64,000 nucleotides of DNA. Origin: Planctomycetota bacterium. GTDB taxonomy: Bacteria > Planctomycetota > Planctomycetia > Planctomycetales > Planctomycetaceae. Below the pieces are notes generated by a model. That model saw nothing but the letters and a program-made list of their open reading frames with translations, ran no database searches and had not been told where the DNA came from. Position numbers and translations under genes: made by a program. The first letter of the stretch is position 1. Each line of letters opens with the position of its first letter. Below are positions 8,516-21,646 of this stretch, in pieces. The stretch lies in the NCBI GenBank assembly GCA_022600195.1, contig JAHZKX010000032.1, positions 1 through 64,000 of the forward strand. The letters are read 5' to 3'.

Positions 8516-10182
8516 TGCATGAAATCGGTGTGAGTGTAGTCTGGCTCAGTTTTCAGGTGACGATTGTTGCGGTGGCGTCCGCTTTATTATATTTAGTCGT
8601 TCGTCGCAGGGGGCCCCTTCTGCGGTCACTTGTCATTTCTTCTTCGATGTTGGTCGCCCTGTTGTTGGCTGCGCTGGCTTTCAGTCCCTGGCCGCGCTGG
8701 GGAGGTGAAGTCACACAGCAGTCCAACCGTCCCGAGATGCAGGTGCAGGCTGACGGAAGGAAAACCAGTTTAATAAGTGATTACTCCGCATCAGACAAGG
8801 ATGTCATCGAGCTGGAATCTGTGTGGAGTGCTGCGTGGGGAGGCTTTGTAGAGGGACTCAAGCGGCCACAGCCTGTAGCCGATCAGGATGAACCGCTTAC
8901 ATGGCCTACCCTAATCGGAATTCTGTTTCTGGTGGGAGCAACATTTGGATTGATACGTCTTTGTATTGGCTATTTCTTGTTGAGAAGGGAAATACAACAT
9001 TCCGATTCATTGAACGGGACTTCCGCTCGGGAGCTCTTGGATGGTTTGTTGCTGGAAAGAAACAAGAGATCATCGATTCGGTTACTGGAAACAAAACGAT
9101 TGGCGACAGCAGCAATCATTGGATGGTGGCGACCGGTCATTCTACTGCCTCACACCTGGATGGCCTGGTCTTCTGATCAATTAAGAGCCGTGTTGACTCA
9201 TGAATTGGCCCACAGTGAGCAAAGAGACTATTTGTCAAATATTTCTGCAGAGATTTGCCGGTCCATACATTTCTATCATCCATTGATGCACTGGCTGGTT
9301 GCGCGGTTGAGATTAGAGCAGGAACTGGCGGCAGATGCGGCAGCAGCACAGTCATCTGGTGGTGCAGAATCTTATTTAGTGATACTTGCAGAGATGGCGA
9401 TGGAACAATCCAATCGAAGTGTACTGAGTCTGGCACGTGCCTTTTTACCAACACCGTCGACTTTTTTAAGGCGAATTGACATGTTAAAAGACAAAACACC
9501 ATTTCGGGCTACTGTGTCTCGTACTGCTCGTGCTATTGCGGTCTTTTCTGTTTTGCTGGCGGGGATGTTAGCTGTAGGGATACGTGGTGAGAGCGTTAGT
9601 ATCGCCCAAAGTTCTTCTTTTGGATTTGGAAATTCCGCAGAGACAAAGAAAAGTGAGCAAAAATTTCGAATCGATTTCGTTCCCAATAATGCCTTAGCAG
9701 TGATCGCGGCAAGGCCCGCAAAGATCCTCGCTCAAGATTCGATGAAACCAATCCGCAAGCTGATTGAGCAGGATTATCCCAATTCAAATGACTTTGAGGT
9801 TGTTGGATTTAAATTGGCAGAAATCGAAACTGCTACCGGAATCTACCTTGCTTCGGTCTCGAAAAATAATAAGAGGCCGAGCTTGGGATGGGTAAATGTT
9901 ATTACTTTGACTCAAGATGTTGACCTCAAAAAAGTGATGCAGAGAATTAGTATTAAAAAAGATAATTTGAATAAAGCAACTACAGTTCAAATCAATGGAA
10001 AAACATATACCAAAGTGAAATCCAGCAGGTACGGCGTATTGCTTTTAATAGGCGATCAAACGCTGGTTTTTGCCAACAAAGAGGAATTCTTACAGCAAGT
10101 GATCGACACAATGCAGAGTGGCGGTACAATTCGTTGGGCACCAAGTGGAAGGCCGTTGAACAGGGGGCTTTGGCTGGGATGA
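8515..10182 (+). CDS. BlaR1-like M56 membrane metalloprotease, frameshifted near its C-terminus
   Basis: Membrane-bound zinc protease and sensor partner of the BlaI repressor. Transmembrane segments lie at about 8-28, 38-57 and 130-155, with another near 340-360. The zinc motif HELAH is at 229-233, in LTHELAHSEQRDYL, with the family segment HPLMHWLVARLRLEQELAAD downstream. After the last membrane segment comes an exported domain of about 190 residues. The frame ends with an ill-fitting tail (SGRPLNRGLWLG), while the other frame across the same bases reads KWKAVEQGALAGMIDVRVA and continues into the DUF1559 part. One missing base near 10140-10148 (CACCAAGTGG) would join them. So this is probably the front part of one 900-residue protein. 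Confidence 0.85.
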   Translation: MHEIGVSVVWLSFQVTIVAVASALLYLVVRRRGPLLRSLVISSSMLVALLLAALAFSPWPRWGGEVTQQSNRPEMQVQADGRKTSLISDYSASDKDVIELESVWSAAWGGFVEGLKRPQPVADQDEPLTWPTLIGILFLVGATFGLIRLCIGYFLLRREIQHSDSLNGTSARELLDGLLLERNKRSSIRLLETKRLATAAIIGWWRPVILLPHTWMAWSSDQLRAVLTHELAHSEQRDYLSNISAEICRSIHFYHPLMHWLVARLRLEQELAADAAAAQSSGGAESYLVILAEMAMEQSNRSVLSLARAFLPTPSTFLRRIDMLKDKTPFRATVSRTARAIAVFSVLLAGMLAVGIRGESVSIAQSSSFGFGNSAETKKSEQKFRIDFVPNNALAVIAARPAKILAQDSMKPIRKLIEQDYPNSNDFEVVGFKLAEIETATGIYLASVSKNNKRPSLGWVNVITLTQDVDLKKVMQRISIKKDNLNKATTVQINGKTYTKVKSSRYGVLLLIGDQTLVFANKEEFLQQVIDTMQSGGTIRWAPSGRPLNRGLWLG

Positions 10183-11210
10183 TTGATGTCAGAGTGGCGC
10201 GGGCGATCGTTGGTGATGCGCAAGCTCAGGTTGCTGCTGCAAATGCTCCAGTGTTGGGACTGATTTCACCGATTTGGGAAAATACAGATGTGGCTTCGTT
10301 CGGCTTGAATTTCAATAAAAATTTATTGTTGAATTCTACATTGTATCAGGAGAAGAACGGTGAAGGTGTCCAGGACACACTGGATGCTCTGCTGATACTT
10401 GCTAAAAACATGCTTGGTCAAATGAAACGTGGTATGAAAGGTGACAATGTTAAAGAGCGGTTGGCGTTGATGTCACTCATCAATGTTGCCGAGAATGTGT
10501 TGAAATCTACCGAAGTCACTCGAAAGGCGGAAAATGTCAGTCTGACCACCACAATGGCAGAGGATTCGGGTGCTCCCATGATCTCGATGATGGTACCTGC
10601 GATCATGGAATCACGCGAACGAGCGCGACGAATGCAATCGGTGAACAACCTCAAACAAATTATGTTAGCATTACACAATTACTATGATATTCACAAGCAC
10701 TTTCCACTTGCTGTCGTGATGGGACCCGATGGAAAAACGCCACATAGCTGGCGTGTGGCAATCTTGCCTTACTTGGAACAGCAGGCATTATATGATCAAT
10801 ATCATATGAATGAGCCTTGGGATAGCGAGCACAATATGAAAATAGCACGCACAGTGGTTCCTATCTTTCATAACCCGAATGATGATGGTGCGGTGACTAA
10901 CTCATCCTACTTTGTGCTGGTTGGCGATGATACGGCATTCGGTAACAAGGCAGGCTTGGAATTTAAGAAGGTCATTGATGGTACCTCAAACACCATTGCC
11001 GTGGTTGAAGCCAAACGAGACATACCGTGGACAAAGCCCGAGGACATTCCATTTGATGGCAAAAAAATACCAAAACTCGGTGGCTTTCACCAAGGTGGTT
11101 TCAATGTCGGATTTATTGATGGAGCAGTCCGATTTATCTCAGACAATCTCGATCCCAAGACATTACGCAATTTGCTTATTATCAACGACGGGAATGTAAT
11201 TAATTGGTAG
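10134..11210 (+). CDS. DUF1559-type C-terminal part, probably continuous with the M56 protease
   Basis: No signal peptide or pilin-like N-terminal helix, unlike free-standing DUF1559 proteins. It holds a helical stretch to about residue 150, then the DUF1559 signatures: MQSVNNLKQIMLALHNYYD, SWRVAILPYLEQQALYDQ, DGTSNTIAVVEA, and near the C-terminus an H-x9-DG motif (FHQGGFNVGFIDGAVRFI). The first codon here is a TTG without a ribosome site. An ATG at 10179 overlaps the upstream TGA as ATGA, so a translationally coupled second gene is an alternative reading. I favour a frameshifted fusion because the sequence before that ATG still fits the domain. Function unknown; family members are secreted and very abundant in planctomycetes. 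Confidence 0.75.
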   Translation: MGTKWKAVEQGALAGMIDVRVARAIVGDAQAQVAAANAPVLGLISPIWENTDVASFGLNFNKNLLLNSTLYQEKNGEGVQDTLDALLILAKNMLGQMKRGMKGDNVKERLALMSLINVAENVLKSTEVTRKAENVSLTTTMAEDSGAPMISMMVPAIMESRERARRMQSVNNLKQIMLALHNYYDIHKHFPLAVVMGPDGKTPHSWRVAILPYLEQQALYDQYHMNEPWDSEHNMKIARTVVPIFHNPNDDGAVTNSSYFVLVGDDTAFGNKAGLEFKKVIDGTSNTIAVVEAKRDIPWTKPEDIPFDGKKIPKLGGFHQGGFNVGFIDGAVRFISDNLDPKTLRNLLIINDGNVINW

Positions 11211-11434
11211 TGATGCGTAGTGCGTCAATTTATAATGTATCGATAGATAGAATATATTGTCGCACGGCATTCGGTTTGACACCGGGTTCTCAAATAAGAA
11301 TTGCTTTCGCAAAGTCGTATTTCTGGATTATAGAAGTAAAGGAATTCTTAGAGTTGCGCCAGAGGTAACAGAAGGTTACTACGTAAATCGTCACTTGTTT
11401 TCAGTGCAGTCAGATGAGCAATGCGAGACTGGCA

Positions 11435-12556
11435 TCAGAGTTTAACGCGACCAGGTGCTTCTGCTGGTGGGTCAAATGAATCAGGCTTTCGGAAGGGATT
11501 TTCTAATGGTTCCGTTTGTGTTTCATTGACAGGAAAAGTTGTTGATTCTTCAAACCCGACTTGTGCCGGTTTCCATTTTGGTTCTTCGTTTGAATTATCT
11601 GACCAGTCTGGCTCCTTCAATTCTGCAATGCGCGAATTAATGCGAGCAGGTCTTCTGTGCATAGCGGCTTGCTGAGGAGGGAAGGATGCCCCCAGATCCA
11701 TAACCGGATAGCCAGGAATTTGAGGTAAGCCCCAGACTTCAGTGGGAACGCCCGTGGGATTGACGTCGATATTTGCCATCGTCATTGTGAGAACAATTCC
11801 CGCTTGTGGCCAATCAAGCTTCACCACATGTGGAAGTACTGCTGAAGAATTGTTACAAACACGATACTCGCCCAGGGTCGCTGTGGCGATGCGTTGTCCC
11901 TGACTGTCGTATAAAGATTGTTCAATAATATATCCAGTACACAGATTAACAACCAGGATCTTTTGAACGAGTTTGCCGTTTGGTAACAGACGATCGGAAA
12001 TCAGTTTGACATTCGGTGAATTCTGACCTTCTTTTTGGATGGAAAGTTCTTTTTCATTGAGTGGTACCACGCGTAATGCTTCGAGTAACCAGTCTGGTTC
12101 AAAGGGAATATTTAATTGTGAGCCCATTGACTGGTATTGGTCGTGCCTGACAGTAAAGATTCGTTTTTGTGGATTTCGTTTGACCCAGAACCAGAAGCGA
12201 TCATCATTTGATCCAAAGTCAACTTCTGCTCCGAGAGGTGAACTGGCACGTAATCGGAAGCGTTTAGGTTGTTCGACCGCCAGCATGGCATTTAAGCTGA
12301 TTGGAATACCACCAGATTGTCGGGCGCGAATTTTCACATTGGAAGATTGCCAACCATACACACCATTGGTCTGAGAATTCAAATGATTGATAATTTGGGT
12401 ATAACTGGCGTTGGGAGGCAAAACGCAGACAGTCGCTTCTTGCGGCAAAAAATTCCGCATTGAAGAGCAAGCGGTAAGCATGACCAGAAAGAGTAATACG
12501 GCAGTAAATTTTGTGACTTTCCAAAGTCGGCAAAATATCTGCTCGAATATTTTCAT
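11435..12556 (-). CDS. LolA/LolB-like outer-membrane lipoprotein
   Basis: The ATG at 12556 is chosen (373 residues) because GGGAAGAG precedes it; an in-frame ATG at 12583 adds nine residues ahead of the signal peptide. The signal peptide ends in the lipobox LTAC. The body has a LolB-like layout: a strand SSNVKIRARQSGGIPISLNAML, then VEQPKRFRLRASSPLGAEVDFGSNDDRFWFWVKR and repeated beta strands, which suggests the half-barrel used for binding lipid or lipoprotein. The last 90 residues are Pro/Glu rich and probably disordered. Downstream are two small planctomycete proteins on the same strand. The exact role is not known, and the LolB likeness is by pattern only. Confidence 0.75.
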   Translation of the reverse strand: MKIFEQIFCRLWKVTKFTAVLLFLVMLTACSSMRNFLPQEATVCVLPPNASYTQIINHLNSQTNGVYGWQSSNVKIRARQSGGIPISLNAMLAVEQPKRFRLRASSPLGAEVDFGSNDDRFWFWVKRNPQKRIFTVRHDQYQSMGSQLNIPFEPDWLLEALRVVPLNEKELSIQKEGQNSPNVKLISDRLLPNGKLVQKILVVNLCTGYIIEQSLYDSQGQRIATATLGEYRVCNNSSAVLPHVVKLDWPQAGIVLTMTMANIDVNPTGVPTEVWGLPQIPGYPVMDLGASFPPQQAAMHRRPARINSRIAELKEPDWSDNSNEEPKWKPAQVGFEESTTFPVNETQTEPLENPFRKPDSFDPPAEAPGRVKL

Positions 12557-12614
12557 TTCTGCTCTTCCCTGAACATTCAACATATTTTAGTGATTCATCA
12601 CGGGGACATACCCC

Positions 12615-13103
12615 TTATTCCCAGTCTTCCAAAAATTGGGAATTCAGTTGTTGCTGTAGTTGTTCGACTTCGGATTCATCCAGATTCTGGTCTCGTATTT
12701 CAAAACTTCCTTCGCCATGCGTTCCCGTTAATTGAAGATATGATGCCTCATCTTCGTTTCGAGAGCCGTCCAACTTTAGTCGACGCTTTTGCACGAGAAA
12801 TAAAGCGAGAACATAAAGAAAAGTTTCCTGTACCTGATTGGGAGATTCATATAATTGCTCAAAATATTGCATCAACGCATCAGGGTCGATTTTTTTAGGG
12901 CCTTGTGTTGCAGATTCGGGAACCTGCAATTTCCATTCTCCTACTGCACTTTCGGGAGGTCCATCCCAGGCATCTTCTGAGTAATCGAGCCTGACTAACT
13001 GACCATTTTCTTCAACGATAATCGAGTGAACTGTTTCACCAGGAACAAATTCCTTACCAGTCGCAGAACAGGTTTTTCCCAAAGGTTTTAAATGATAATC
13101 CAT
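12615..13103 (-). CDS. Conserved hypothetical protein, 162 residues
   Basis: No signal peptide or membrane segment. It begins MDYHLKPLGKTCSATGKEF and continues with an aromatic/acidic stretch (LVRLDYSEDAWDGPPE) of the type found in small planctomycete hypothetical proteins. Only one Cys is present in the ATGKEF segment, so a zinc ribbon is unlikely. A central region (about residues 65-115) is helical (YLNKQF-like, LYVLALFLVQKRRL), and the C-terminus is strongly acidic. It lies 58 bases upstream of the lipoprotein gene on the same strand, so the two may be cotranscribed. I do not recognise a function. Confidence 0.7.
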   Translation of the reverse strand: MDYHLKPLGKTCSATGKEFVPGETVHSIIVEENGQLVRLDYSEDAWDGPPESAVGEWKLQVPESATQGPKKIDPDALMQYFEQLYESPNQVQETFLYVLALFLVQKRRLKLDGSRNEDEASYLQLTGTHGEGSFEIRDQNLDESEVEQLQQQLNSQFLEDWE

Positions 13104-13289
13104 TGAAAAAACTCATACTCAGAATTCGTGAACATGGTAGAAACTGGATTTACAGGCAGTTTCGATGATCGCGAGCGAATCCTAGACTATAACTTGATTT
13201 AGCTCAAGGTGATTCTGGCGTCGGCCTAAGAAATCTTCTCGTGCGAAACAGCGGGTTTTGGATGTTTTAAGATGTTGTTTCATATGGGG

Positions 13290-13490
13290 TTATGAGCCAC
13301 TGAAGAATTGGCTTGAAGAACCACCCTCTTTGACGATGGGTATTTCAATTAGAGCGGCACACCGTGGGCAGTGCCCGGCGTAAACAGTTCCAGAATGGTT
13401 GATGTAGATTTTGGAATACACATTACAACATTTGAAATGTACACCGACAGAAGGCCGTTCTGTTCGATGAGAGGCATTCTGATCTGGCAC
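13290..13490 (-). CDS. Small Cys-rich conserved protein, 66 residues
   Basis: The sequence VHFKCCNVYSKIYINHSGTVYAGHCPRCAALIEIPI contains a CC pair and a CPRC pair about 27 residues apart, with the spacing of a small zinc ribbon. Apart from a polar head and a Ser/Gly tail the whole protein is this domain. Proteins of this pattern occur widely in planctomycetes without known role; a nucleic-acid or regulatory partner is possible but not shown. The gene faces away from the ATP synthase operon terminator just upstream and is the first of three leftward genes. Confidence 0.7.
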   Translation of the reverse strand: MPDQNASHRTERPSVGVHFKCCNVYSKIYINHSGTVYAGHCPRCAALIEIPIVKEGGSSSQFFSGS

Positions 13491-13502
13491 GAATGTCTCC
13501 GA

Positions 13503-13546
13503 AGAAAAAAAAGAAGCGGAAACCTTGGAATGAGTTTCCGCTTCTT
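13503..13546 (-). terminator. Strong terminator of the ATP synthase operon
   Basis: A perfect 13-bp stem, AAGAAGCGGAAAC (13511-13523) against GTTTCCGCTTCTT (13534-13546), with a 10-base loop. Read leftward it is followed by a run of T (the A-rich 13503-13510 on the plus strand). It lies 30 bases after the atpC stop. Confidence 0.9.
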
Positions 13547-13575
13547 TATAAAAATCTGGAGTTTAGATCAAGAGC

Positions 13576-13977
13576 TTATTTTTGTCCGGTTAAAGAGATG
13601 ATGGCACGTGCCCGTAGTTGATCTCGTTCTCGGGCATCGCATTGCTCGTCGCCGATCGCAGGGCGGGCAAGCGCTTCCTGCAATTGTTGTTCAGCTTCAG
13701 AGCCATTCAATTCGCTGACGGGAACTGCCTGTTCGGTTAAAACAGAAATCACATTTCCCTGAACCTGTAGAAAGCCACCATCAACAAAGTAGCTACTTTC
13801 AGATCCGTCTTCCGCTCTAAAAACGAGTTCACCATACCCCAGACGACCGACCATGGGCATGCGGCCTGGAATGATCCCAATTTGCCCGTCAAATAACGTG
13901 CAGCGTAGACTCTGGATCGATTGATCTAACAGAGTCGTTTCCGGAGTCACTACTAAAAGACGAAATTCTTGAGCCAT
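13576..13977 (-). CDS. atpC: ATP synthase F1 epsilon subunit
   Basis: Central-stalk subunit that couples rotation to the c-ring and restrains ATP hydrolysis. The N-terminal beta sandwich is clear: FRLLVVTPETTLLDQ, then FDGQIGIIPGRMPMVGRLGYGEL and YFVDGGFLQVQGNVISVLTE. The C-terminal helical hairpin is short and acidic (GSEAEQQLQEALARPAIGDEQ). The ATG at 13977 fits the family N-terminus; an upstream GTG at 13992 is possible. Length is 133 residues, normal for the family. It is the last gene of the operon, 92 bases after atpD, and is followed by the strong terminator. Confidence 0.95.
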   Translation of the reverse strand: MAQEFRLLVVTPETTLLDQSIQSLRCTLFDGQIGIIPGRMPMVGRLGYGELVFRAEDGSESSYFVDGGFLQVQGNVISVLTEQAVPVSELNGSEAEQQLQEALARPAIGDEQCDARERDQLRARAIISLTGQK

Positions 13978-14069
13978 TGGTGCTCTAACCACATTTAAAA
14001 CAGGAATTCAGATTAAATTTGTGTTCGGAGAATTATCCGGCCACACTTATGTCGATGTTCTTTGGTGTT

Positions 14070-16480
<2,411 letters not shown>

Positions 16481-16535
16481 TAGATTCTAAACCTGTTATT
16501 GATTATCTATTTAAACAATTAAATCACTAAATCGA

Positions 16536-18657
<2,122 letters not shown>

Positions 18658-18729
18658 AACTCACAGCTAAAGGATAAATCACTCAAACTCTACGCAAAAC
18701 ATCTGCATAAAGGTTTTTAGTCACTCGTA

Positions 18730-19356
18730 TTAGTTTGAACCGCCTGAAATCTGAGACAACGCCTCTGTAATCAGTCGATCACGATCAGATTCATTGAGTG
18801 CACGTCCTAAAACCTGTTCCGTAGCATCAATGACTCGACCATTCATTTGGTCAAACAGATCTTTTAAAGCAAGCTCACGTGCTCGATCAATTTCGTTCAG
18901 AGCGTGAGACTTGATGGTCTCCGCTTCCTTACGAGCCTGCTCGAGAACGTCCTGCTTGATTCGATCTGCATCAGAACGAGCTTCAACCATCATGGACTGA
19001 ATCTCATCCTGTGCTGCCTCAATTTTAAGTGCATGTTCTTTGACTAGTTCTTCTGCTTCTTTTTGACTTGATTCTGCTTTTTCAATGGCAGAAACCACTC
19101 TCAATTCGCGCTCATCTAAAGCCTCAATAAGCGGCCCCCAGGCCACTTTTTTCAGCAAGATAATAAAGATCCCGAATACAATGAGAGACCAGAGTGCCAG
19201 GTCTGTTTTCCAGCCTAGAGGAGCCCCGGTTGCGTGACCTCCCTCTTCAGCTGCAAATAATGTTGCGTCTGAACCGATCAGCCCGCTGCCCAGGATGATG
19301 CCACTCATGACGAGTATCATAATGCTGTAGCGGTTAGTACAAAGACTTTTCAACAT
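18730..19356 (-). CDS. atpF: ATP synthase F0 b subunit with an N-terminal signal-like extension
   Basis: Peripheral-stalk subunit. A hydrophobic leader (about residues 10-35, ending SDATLFA) precedes the usual single membrane helix (TDLALWSLIVFGIFIILLKKVAWGPL), followed by a long charged coiled coil ending RLITEALSQISGGSN. Length is 208 residues against about 160 for a typical b, the excess being the leader. The ATG at 19356, after GTGAGAG, is preferred to a TTG two codons earlier. The leader suggests the N-terminus is exported and perhaps cleaved. Only one b-type gene is present. Confidence 0.93.
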   Translation of the reverse strand: MLKSLCTNRYSIMILVMSGIILGSGLIGSDATLFAAEEGGHATGAPLGWKTDLALWSLIVFGIFIILLKKVAWGPLIEALDERELRVVSAIEKAESSQKEAEELVKEHALKIEAAQDEIQSMMVEARSDADRIKQDVLEQARKEAETIKSHALNEIDRARELALKDLFDQMNGRVIDATEQVLGRALNESDRDRLITEALSQISGGSN

Positions 19357-19458
19357 GATCAAAAACTCTCACATTGTCATCAGAAGAAATAGTAGCGAAA
19401 TAGTTCTCAATCGTTTGAGAACAGGTATCTCGGTAAAACATTCACATCAGTTTTATCA

Positions 19459-19746
19459 TCACATCATGCAGATGATGAGGGCGAAGAATGCCGCACCTTC
19501 GATCAACGCAGCTGAAATGATCATCGCTGTCTGGATTTTACCAGTCGCTTCTGGCTGGCGAGCGATGGCTTCTACAGCTGAGCCGCCAATTTTACCAATA
19601 CCGAAGCCAGCTCCGATGATGGTGATTCCAGCACCGAGAGCCCCCAGTGAAATTCCACCACCTTCACCTGCTTGTGCCATTGCAGGAACAGCAGTGGCCA
19701 ATACAACAACGCATGTCATGTAGATAATCCGTAAAGCCTGGATCAT
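19459..19746 (-). CDS. atpE: ATP synthase F0 c subunit with an N-terminal leader
   Basis: Rotor-ring proteolipid. Two membrane helices flank the polar loop RQP (residues 63-65); the ion-carrying carboxylate is Glu83 (AALIEGAAFF). The residue after it is Gly, not the Ser/Thr typical of sodium-type rings, so it should be proton-coupled. The first 26 residues (ending TAVPAMAQA) look like a cleavable signal peptide, which most c subunits lack. The ATG at 19746 follows AGGGGA by 9 bases; the longer frame from 19782 has no such site. 95 residues. Lies between atpB and atpF. Confidence 0.95.
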   Translation of the reverse strand: MIQALRIIYMTCVVVLATAVPAMAQAGEGGGISLGALGAGITIIGAGFGIGKIGGSAVEAIARQPEATGKIQTAMIISAALIEGAAFFALIICMM

Positions 19747-19829
19747 TGTTATTATCCCCTGACCTTTCTCAACGAGGAACACTCAAACTAAATATACTAA
19801 GCAAGACTGTCAGATAAGTTACTGTTCCT

Positions 19830-20693
19830 CTAGTGAGGATGCACAGCAGCTCCAATAAACAGAGTTGCAAGAAACGCAAAAACGTATGCTTGCAGGAATG
19901 CAACAAACAGTTCCAGCAAACCAACAAATAACTGGGCGATAATGCTCGATGGCATGACAATCGCCCATAATCCGGAATCCGCAGTCATTGCTATGAATCC
20001 CAGAAAGACAGCGATTACAGTATGGCCTGCCATAATGTTGGCAAACAATCGAATCGCCAATACGGCATGTTTAATTAAAAATCCGGCAAATTCAATCACC
20101 CAGATCATCGGTAATAAGACAACTTTCATGGCCATCGGAAGTTCCATGGTCGGAGCTAACGATAACCAGAAACTGATGAATCCCTGCTCCCGCGTGCCAT
20201 ACATGACGACTGCACAAAATGTGGTGAATGCCAATGCAATTGTCACATTGAGTTCACCAGTGGCAGATCCCAGCCAGGGGAACATTCCCAGAAGATTACA
20301 AATCAGTACATAAAAGAAGCAGGAGAGAACAAAGGGCAGGTATTGATCTGCTGAATGCCCTACCTGTTTTTTCTGATGTGGTTCATGGCCATGGTCGTCA
20401 TCATGATCGTGTCCTTCGCCAATCGTTGGACGAACGACTTCATCCCGCATGTAGATCACAAGCGATTCCCAGAAGTTCCACCAGCGGCCCGTTACCACCT
20501 GACCTCCGGCTGCCTGTTTGGCTAGTCCACGAAAGATGAAGAAGATAATGGTGACAGCCACTAATTGCAACAACATGAATTTCGAGATTTGAAATCCGAA
20601 AATCGAGGGTATCTCGAGGTGGAATCCCCAAGGAAGCTCAAAGTGCGGAAAATCGCGAACATGATGAAATGTATCAGAGTGACCGGCGGCCAT
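19830..20693 (-). CDS. atpB: ATP synthase F0 a subunit
   Basis: Stator channel subunit. The essential arginine is R215 in HAVLAIRLFANIMAGHT, and the last helices (AQLFVGLLELFVAFLQAYVFAFLATLFIGAA) match the family. An unusual His/Asp-rich segment lies between the first and second membrane helices (residues about 94-113, EGHDHDDDHGHEPHQKKQVGH), which could bind metal. The ATG start has MAAGHSDTFHHV, also His-rich. Length is 287 residues. It precedes atpE by 83 bases. Confidence 0.96.
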   Translation of the reverse strand: MAAGHSDTFHHVRDFPHFELPWGFHLEIPSIFGFQISKFMLLQLVAVTIIFFIFRGLAKQAAGGQVVTGRWWNFWESLVIYMRDEVVRPTIGEGHDHDDDHGHEPHQKKQVGHSADQYLPFVLSCFFYVLICNLLGMFPWLGSATGELNVTIALAFTTFCAVVMYGTREQGFISFWLSLAPTMELPMAMKVVLLPMIWVIEFAGFLIKHAVLAIRLFANIMAGHTVIAVFLGFIAMTADSGLWAIVMPSSIIAQLFVGLLELFVAFLQAYVFAFLATLFIGAAVHPH

Positions 20694-20759
20694 TTTATAA
20701 GCTCAATTCAAGAATTTATCAGACTTAATATTTTATGAAGGCTAATCAGTCCCGGCAGA

Positions 20760-21230
20760 TTACCGAATGATCAACAAGGTTTCAACCAATAGAGACGCAA
20801 AGTAACAAATCAATAACCAAATTAGAAATTCCGGTAAACCAAAGTCAGCTCTTAGTTTCAATATGACCATTGTGCCGATACCCACGATCATTAATCTCAC
20901 TAAAGTAGAGATTGCCATCACTGCTACCGGCTCTGCATCACGAAATAAAAACCCTGCTATCAAAAAAATGAACAAGCCAGGTACCAGGCAGAGCATGTTT
21001 GCATACGCCAAGCCCTCAACGGCCTGTATGCCGACAATCAAATATGCTGGTACGCAAAGAACCATGAACAAACAAATGGAAATTCCAATGAGAATACTGC
21101 ACTGTTTGAGTGGTTGATTGCTTTGTGATTGAGTGGGTGAGAGCATGGATCTTGGATAATTATTGCTTGAAATATTAATAAGCTGACCAGTTCTCATGGA
21201 TCTGATCGCTGCTTGTAGGGGGATATTCAA
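20760..21230 (-). CDS. ATP synthase I-like membrane protein
   Basis: Four membrane segments (about residues 45-65, 72-95, 100-122, 128-155) and a position between atpZ and atpB suggest the AtpI-type assembly factor that helps build the c-ring. The sequence shows the hydrophobic pattern rather than a clear signature. The longest frame opens at a TTG that overlaps the upstream TGA (TTGA); internal ATGs at residues 12 and 29 are alternatives, the latter giving the usual 128-residue length. So the start is uncertain. Confidence 0.75.
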   Translation of the reverse strand: MNIPLQAAIRSMRTGQLINISSNNYPRSMLSPTQSQSNQPLKQCSILIGISICLFMVLCVPAYLIVGIQAVEGLAYANMLCLVPGLFIFLIAGFLFRDAEPVAVMAISTLVRLMIVGIGTMVILKLRADFGLPEFLIWLLICYFASLLVETLLIIR

Positions 21231-21529
21231 TTTTTGTTTGTCTGGTGATCATCATCAGGAAGAGAATCGGTTTTCTTCATAGATTGATTTTTACTCTTTT
21301 GTTCCTTGCGTTCTGCATCTTTCGCCATTTGTAATAAATGTGTCAAACCACAAACAAAACCTAACAAAGCACCAACTGCAGTGAAGAGTGGTACGGTATC
21401 CCATTTCTTGTCCAGCCAATGGCCGAAAAAAGCAGGTAACGCCATTTCCAGGCTCACAGTTGTCAGTCGGCTCACCCAAAGATGAGCTTCGGCCAGTGAA
21501 CTGCGATTCTGTCGATCAGGTTGCGGCAT
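21227..21529 (-). CDS. AtpZ/AtpI-family protein
   Basis: 100 residues with two membrane segments; the stretch PAFFGHWLDKKWDTVPLFTAVGALLGFVCG is the AtpZ-type core (helix, GxWLDxxxxTxPxFT, helix). Such proteins form the first gene of many atp operons and are linked to ion supply or assembly of F0. The C-terminus is a highly charged tail (KDAERKEQKSKNQ). It is the first gene after the operon promoter at 21618-21646, and its stop overlaps the next start. Confidence 0.85.
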   Translation of the reverse strand: MPQPDRQNRSSLAEAHLWVSRLTTVSLEMALPAFFGHWLDKKWDTVPLFTAVGALLGFVCGLTHLLQMAKDAERKEQKSKNQSMKKTDSLPDDDHQTNKN

Positions 21530-21617
21530 GAAAAGATGCCTTCAATGATGAAGCTAAAACACACAAATTCTTGTCTGAAAAAGCTTGCATAATCAATATC
21601 AGGCAAACCTGTGAGAG

Positions 21618-21646
21618 AATGTAGAAAGATTGCCCAGTCGAGTCAA
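21618..21646 (-). promoter_or_regulatory. Promoter of the atp operon
   Basis: On the minus strand TTGACT (revcomp of 21641-21646), a 17-base spacer and TACATT (revcomp of 21618-21623). Expected transcription start is near 21611, giving a leader of about 80 bases before the first gene. Confidence 0.6.

Noticed and set aside
8901-9502. Extra frames inside the M56 gene on both strands
   Set aside because: Shadows of the protease frame, without start sites or similarity.
10134-10182. Programmed ribosomal frameshift in the M56 gene
   Set aside because: No X-XXY-YYZ slippery heptamer or downstream pseudoknot is visible at the junction; an ordinary base loss explains it.
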